A DNA stretch of 64,000 bases. Source: Emydura subglobosa (lineage: Eukaryota; Chordata; Testudines; Chelidae). Each line of letters opens with the position of its first letter. Positions within the stretch are counted from its first letter, which is position 1. A program made the position numbers and the translations under genes. Below, piece after piece: positions 60,201 through 64,000 of the stretch. The notes below the pieces were generated by a model. It did not search any database, was not told the origin of the DNA, and saw only the letters and a list, made by a program, of their open reading frames with translations. The stretch is taken from NCBI GenBank assembly GCA_007922225.1, contig ML679962.1, positions 37,277,863 through 37,341,862 on the forward strand, read 5' to 3'.

Positions 60201-63200
60201 ACCCAGGTTATGGGCCTGAGTGACAGGCAGAATGGTGGTATTGACCGCAGTGATTGAGAAAGGAGGAAGTGGAGAAGCCTGAGGGAGGGAGGCAATTCAG
60301 CACTCTGTATTAACCATTATATTAGCAACTGAGCAAGTGTATCTGGCCTGTGAGTTTCCTCTCACTATACAACGTGGCAGTTAAAAAGGGGAACTTGAAT
60401 GAGATGAGTTCCCACAGGAAGCCATGTTTACTTTAGCTTTGTGACTGGGTGCTCTTCTATTCTCCGTCTCTCATGCTTTTAAAGCATCCAAGTAACATGC
60501 TCAGATCTGGAACCCTTCAGGCATAGTGCAAGATGCAGCTGTTTAATCTGGTTTCTTGCTGATTGGCATCAATAGGTAACTCGGCAGAATTTCCATAGCT
60601 ACCATTTTGATATCTGTGAAGTATGCTGTTCGCTCAAGTCACGTGGTATTGTTTCTGCTCCCTGACCGGAAAACCTAACTGTTATAAACAAGTTCTTGAA
60701 CAAACCATTCAGGCTTGGACTGTCTCAAGAAAACGTGGGAGAGAATGACACCAAATTACTAACAAACAGACCTAGGGAATTTAAGGACATTTTTCAAAAA
60801 AAATTTCCTTTATTATTTTGTACCAGGGCAGTATATTTAGCTACTTGTATTGACTCCAGATTTCAGAAAGCCTAGTTCCCTCCTTACTGAAGGATAGATT
60901 AAGCCAGATTTACTGGCTGGTTAGTGGTATTCATATTTACTTTTTCTCTTGCCCCTTCATGCAAAGTACAGATAAACTCCAATTAACTGAACCCTGATTT
61001 TTAAATTCAGATATGTCCTTTGCATCTAATGTTAATGTAGGAATACATTTTGTTTGATATTCAGATTATCCAAATGTTATCTCTGGGATATTTGAATAAT
61101 TGGGATTTAACCTGTAAATAAGTAAATGTGTATGTAAATAAGATTTCGTTACTTTACAGGACATTAAAGTTGACAAGTGCAGCTCATACAGATCTATGTA
61201 CGGCAGACCCAAAGGACATTGCATTACTTGGTACGGGAGATTTTGGAAACTTGCTATGTATCCTACAATAACAAGGAGATGGCTGTTCAGTAATTATGGT
61301 CCCTCCGAAAAGCAGAGTCATGCCATTCACATGACATAGCTGGAAGAACAGGAGTAACTCCAAGTAAGACTGGCCAATTATTGACAATGTAAGTGATTTA
61401 ATGTTGTTTACTTGCTCATGAGATTGTTTTGCACCTTCACTGTCACACTTTTCAAGATCAAGGATTTAAGTGCACATTTAAAAAGGAAATATTAGAAAAG
61501 ATACATGGGAAAGCAACTACTAAAAAGAGGACAGAAACAAGTTCAACTCACTAGCACCTTCACACCATCATGGAAATTAGCAGGATCTGCAGTGTAGCAA
61601 TAAGCCACAATGAGATGTTGAAAAAGTGGGTACACCACTGGACCCTTGGTGCGCACCGTGAAGTAGAAGTGGTCAACTACCAATCAGTGCACACAAATTG
61701 TAACAGTCCTTGGTGTGATTTATTGCTATTACCATATGTTTATTGGGTTTCCTTATTCTGGTTTTAATTTAATTGTATAAAGTTCATTTGGAGTAGGTGT
61801 TACATATTATATCCTTAAACTACAGAGGGAAGATATTTCTTGAAGGACAGAAACACCCCTCATATGAGCAAGTCATCTTTAACATAATGGGCAGAGGGAC
61901 TCACCATCTCTAGATAAGGTTCCACCTGTGCTCTTCTGGAAGCTCATGCACAGCTCACCACCACCACAAAAACCCAACTGATTAACCAGAGCATGACACT
62001 GTACAATCCAGATCCAAAGATGTCTGATGTTTCTGCACTCCCTTACAGCATTGTACCCTAGATCCAGACCAATCACATTAGCTGGTGATCTACAGTTACG
62101 CCAGAGCCAGTTCATCCAACATAATGTCAGAGCCTTGGCAGAGCAGAAGTTACTGGCAGCTGAGAATTTTCTGTCGGTTTGAGATAAGTATGTTGTAGTA
62201 TAATATTGCAAGACATTGATTCATGATAGTTTGTCCCCTAACTCCAGTTTTGACTTTGTGCATATTTCTCTCTTATGATGAACAAGGGTACCCACTATGG
62301 AAACACTGAAGGTAAATTATTCTCTATAACAGCAACTTCTGAGTCATGTGTAACAACGTTTCCAGGTAAAGTGTATAAAATCATATGTACAATCAGCAAA
62401 TTTTCCAAAAATAAACCCAATTAATAGGAAACAAGCTAGATACACCGCTATGATTGTGGTACCATATCATCATCTGAACTATATCTTAGCAAATGTTTAT
62501 ATCACAGTAGTGCCCAGAGAGTGTTATTCACAAGTCAGTGGGGGCAGAGTGTGTCCAGGACCTCTGAAAAAAAACCTATTAGCATAGGCCCATGGAAGAA
62601 TTCTGAGTATCTGAGACTAACACCGTGCTGAAGATGCAAGTGAAAGGTTGTCTGGACTATATATTATTACAATACCTTATTTTCCCCAGGCAAGGGCTCA
62701 ATGCCAGTAATTTTTCTTCCAACTCTGTTCCGTCCTCTGGTAGAACGCACATGTATCTGCGTATGATACTTCAAGTGCTAGAGAGAAGTTAAACAGATTC
62801 TTAATTATTGGAAAGTATTATGTAAAACTGCAGGCAGCATCAATAAGACTGCTAGAATTGGAAAAATATTAACTGTTTAGAAATCTTATGTTTCTGTAAA
62901 TGAATGGTAGGAAAGGCTTTAAACTAAGTTGTTTACACCTAATACAATGCAAGTTAGAAGTGAAACTGTCCTATCAATAAATGGAAGCCATGTCTGTAAT
63001 ATTTATCAACTCAGTAAACAAAACAGAACTTTTTACCTCTGTGTCATAGAAAATACATCTGCCATCATATGTGCCAATCACCGCATATTTGCCATTCTGA
63101 CAGAAGTTCGCTGCTGTGATCAATTTTGTTTGCCCATCAACTTCATTCCATAATGCCACTTTTTTGTCAGGAATGTTCCAAAGTCGGAGTTTCCCATCTA

Positions 63201-64000
63201 GTGAGCCACTTAAAAAGTACCTGTCATCCTAAAAGGGCAGATACCATATGCTGTAGAGTAAAAGGATTTGTATGCTCTGAATACATCCTGGAAACCCCAC
63301 CCCAATCTTTCATCCCAAACAGGAGTTCACTGACAAATCAATTAACAGAATTAAGACACAAATACTATTTGAAACATCATTTAATGTACAATGCAACACC
63401 TCTAGCATTTTTTAAATTTAGCAACATCATCAATATCTTCTATTCAAAGATGGTCTAAGTAATTCAGAGTCCCTCTTAGAGGCACAATGTTGGCCCCATT
63501 CTTTACTCTGTGATCATCCCCTATTAAGGACTAATGTTTTTCTGGCTGGTTGGACACAGCTCCTTCCAGATGAAGCTCATAAGTTGTTGGGATGAGTTTC
63601 CAGAGGGTGCTGCAAGTTGTTCCCTCTTAGTTGTCAACATTAGGAAACTTTATCATGTTTGGTTTAAAAAAAAAAAAAAAAAATTAGCTAATGCAATACT
63701 GGCCATATATTTGTGGTCAGTGCAGACAAGAACAATTCATTTTCTGCATCATGTCAGCCAGTCATGGTTATACTCTCCAGGGACCAGGGTTTAGCAATAA
63801 CTAGTGTTCAGGACAAAATTTTAAGGACACAGGGAATATTTTCAAGAGGCACAAAGAGCACTCATGCCAACTTTGAGTCAATTTTTAAGTCTGAAAGTTA
63901 ATAAGTGGTGCCTAAATGCCCTTTAAAAAAATCTTCCCCTCTATTCATATGGAAGAGTAGACTGTTACTTACTCTTGGATGGAAAGCTATCGCAGTGACA
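54136..64000 (-). CDS. WDR44: WDR44, last seven coding exons, 5' end outside window
   Basis: WD repeat-containing protein 44 (Rab11-binding protein, rabphilin-11) is an effector of GTP-bound Rab11 on recycling endosomes. Its C-terminal half forms a WD40 propeller. Seven exons (28+192+102+116+128+132+95 nt) join in one frame into the C-terminal 263 residues and a TAA stop at 54138-54136. Propeller signatures in order: SGSLDGKLRLWNI, GTYDGRCIFYD, TSNDSRIRLYDL, SGSEDKYVYIWS and FTGAIKVF, about four and a half blades. The protein ends KKKNVS, against KRKNVS in recalled mammalian WDR44 (913 aa). It is transcribed towards DOCK11, with 5.2 kb from its stop to the DOCK11 start. The span includes introns. 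Confidence 0.95.
54231..54757 (-). other. WDR44: WDR44 last coding intron
   Basis: 527 bp of A+T-rich intron; nothing recognised. Confidence 0.75.
54758..54889 (-). CDS. WDR44: WDR44 penultimate coding exon
   Basis: 132 nt: completes a split Ala, then HNAVVTSAIFAPNPSLMVSL, followed by an acidic Ser/Glu-rich loop (ETSEKQEAESKGDDPEASD) and TIPS plus the first base of Gly. Acceptor CTTTAG, donor GTAGGT. The acidic loop is an insertion within the last blade and differs in sequence from recalled mammalian WDR44. Confidence 0.94.
54890..55897 (-). other. WDR44: WDR44 intron
   Basis: 1.0 kb, non-coding; contains a (GT)n run at about 55237-55259. No other feature seen. Confidence 0.75.
55898..56025 (-). 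CDS. WDR44: WDR44 coding exon
   Basis: 128 nt: completes a split Ser, then HDFTYIVSGSEDKYVYIWST, YHDLSKFTSVRRDRNDFWEG and IK plus G. Acceptor TTCAG, donor GTAAAT. Contains a full WD signature (SGSEDKYVYIW). Confidence 0.95.
56402..56665. mobile_element. MITE in WDR44 intron
   Basis: Ends 'gacagatctataccac' and the complement of 'taagtgtagatctgcc' are inverted. Inside is an imperfect palindrome 'aactacgtcgctcggggc ... cccctgagcgatgcagtt'. Same family as 22375-22546 and a well-known sauropsid type. Confidence 0.85.
57367..57545 (-). mobile_element. CR1-type LINE 3' fragment
   Basis: 'agaacggccacactgggtcagaccaatggtccgtctagcccagtgtcctgtctgccgacagtggc' is the well-known sauropsid CR1-group 3' region, antisense to the plus strand. 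Confidence 0.75.
57564..58183. mobile_element. hAT-type non-autonomous transposon, 'ggttcccaacc' ends
   Basis: Left end cggtggttcccaacc and the complement of the right end (caggggttcccaacc) agree at 13 of 15. Flanks atgtatgg (57556-57563) and aggtatgg (58184-58191) are an 8 bp target duplication with one mismatch. 620 bp, no transposase. It inserted directly next to the CR1 fragment at 57367-57545. Confidence 0.87.
58184..58949 (-). other. WDR44: WDR44 intron, remainder beside hAT element
   Basis: Non-coding. A direct duplication catccctagagcttcacc occurs at 58569-58586 and 58589-58606 (20 bp period). Nothing else seen. Confidence 0.7.
58950..59065 (-). CDS. WDR44: WDR44 coding exon
   Basis: 116 nt: ILVTSNDSRIRLYDLRDLSL, SMKYKGYVNSSSQIKASF and AG of a split Ser. 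Acceptor TTCTAG, donor GTAAGA. Carries the blade ending RLYDLR. Confidence 0.95.
59390..60215 (-). mobile_element. L2-like LINE, 3' part, decayed
   Basis: On the minus strand, HITPLFKHLHWLPVLYLIKH, KLLIFTFKALHGQSSPYLSL matches the C-terminal reverse-transcriptase end of L2/CR1-clade LINEs ('HITP.L..LHWLPV..RI.FK.L..TFKALHG..P.YL'). The 3' end (plus strand 59390-59460) is the inverse of the motif at 51518-51605, which links those short copies to this LINE. Frame-broken. Confidence 0.75.
60216..62675 (-). other. WDR44: WDR44 intron, remainder
   Basis: 2.5 kb, no exon found. A faint Tigger/mariner-like motif ('ccaattaactgaaccctg' ... 'tgaataattgggatttaacc') lies around 60967-61112. An open frame at 61879-62211 on the minus strand resembles no protein I know. 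Confidence 0.5.
62676..62777 (-). CDS. WDR44: WDR44 coding exon
   Basis: 102 nt, 34 codons, phase 0: HLKYHTQIHVRSTRGRNRVG, RKITGIEPLPGENK. Acceptor CTCTAG, donor GTATTG. The basic RSTRGRN.VGRK segment joins two blades and is conserved in WDR44. Confidence 0.95.
63037..63228 (-). CDS. WDR44: WDR44 coding exon
   Basis: 192 nt, 64 codons, phase 0: DDRYFLSGSLDGKLRLWNIP, DKKVALWNEVDGQTKLITAA, NFCQNGKYAVIGTYDGRCIF and YDTE. Acceptor TTTTAG, donor GTAAAA. One complete blade and the end of the one before. Confidence 0.96.
63229..63972 (-). other. WDR44: WDR44 intron
   Basis: 744 bp non-coding with an 18 bp poly-A run on the plus strand at 63666-63683. No other feature. Confidence 0.75.
63973..64000 (-). 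CDS. WDR44: WDR44 coding exon, partial at window edge
   Basis: Only 28 nt are in the window: VTAIAFHPR, followed by donor GTAAGT. It joins in frame to DDRYFLSGS, giving the WDR44 sequence VTAIAFHPRDDRYFLSGS. The rest of the exon lies to the right. Confidence 0.9.

Noticed and set aside
61879..62211. 110-codon minus-strand open frame in a WDR44 intron
   Set aside because: It does not match WDR44 or any family I know, and flanking WDR44 exons join cleanly without it.

Overview
This is vertebrate nuclear DNA: large introns with GT..AG boundaries, a CpG-island promoter, and many decayed transposons. The repeats (CR1 LINEs, short palindromic DNA transposons of the 'gggcttgtctacac' type, hAT remnants, a Penelope-like GIY-YIG element) together with intact DOCK11 and WDR44 exons point to a sauropsid, most likely a turtle, with a crocodilian as the alternative. 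The organism call rests on recalled repeat families, not on a search.

Two genes lie on the minus strand, tail to head. At the right (54136-64000) are the last seven coding exons of WDR44, a Rab11-binding WD40 protein; its 5' part is outside the window. About 5.2 kb further left the 5' part of DOCK11 (zizimin2, a Cdc42 GEF) starts at 48911 and runs leftwards. Thirteen coding exons (48911 to 1269) give one uninterrupted frame of 505 codons with the N-terminal region and the PH domain. The DHR1 and DHR2 domains would lie beyond the left edge. The WDR44 to DOCK11 order and orientation match what I recall of human Xq24.

Layout: 1-21519 holds DOCK11 exons 13 to 2 and their introns; 21520-48809 is the 27 kb first intron, full of degenerate repeats; about 47.7-49.1 kb is the GC-rich promoter and first exon; 49.2-50.15 kb is a Penelope-like remnant just upstream of the promoter; 50.15-54.1 kb is intergenic sequence plus the WDR44 3'UTR; 54.1-64.0 kb is WDR44 with three recognisable transposon insertions in its introns.

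The two proteins act in related processes (Rab11 recycling membranes and Cdc42 activation). I see no sign of an operon-like or novel system. The observations most worth checking are two in-frame competing splice donors in DOCK11 exon 11, a quadruplex-type G-run directly after the DOCK11 exon 1 donor, an open in-frame extension upstream of the DOCK11 start, and the decayed endonuclease element abutting the promoter. All exon calls were made by eye from splice sites, reading frame and recalled family sequence; no alignment was run.
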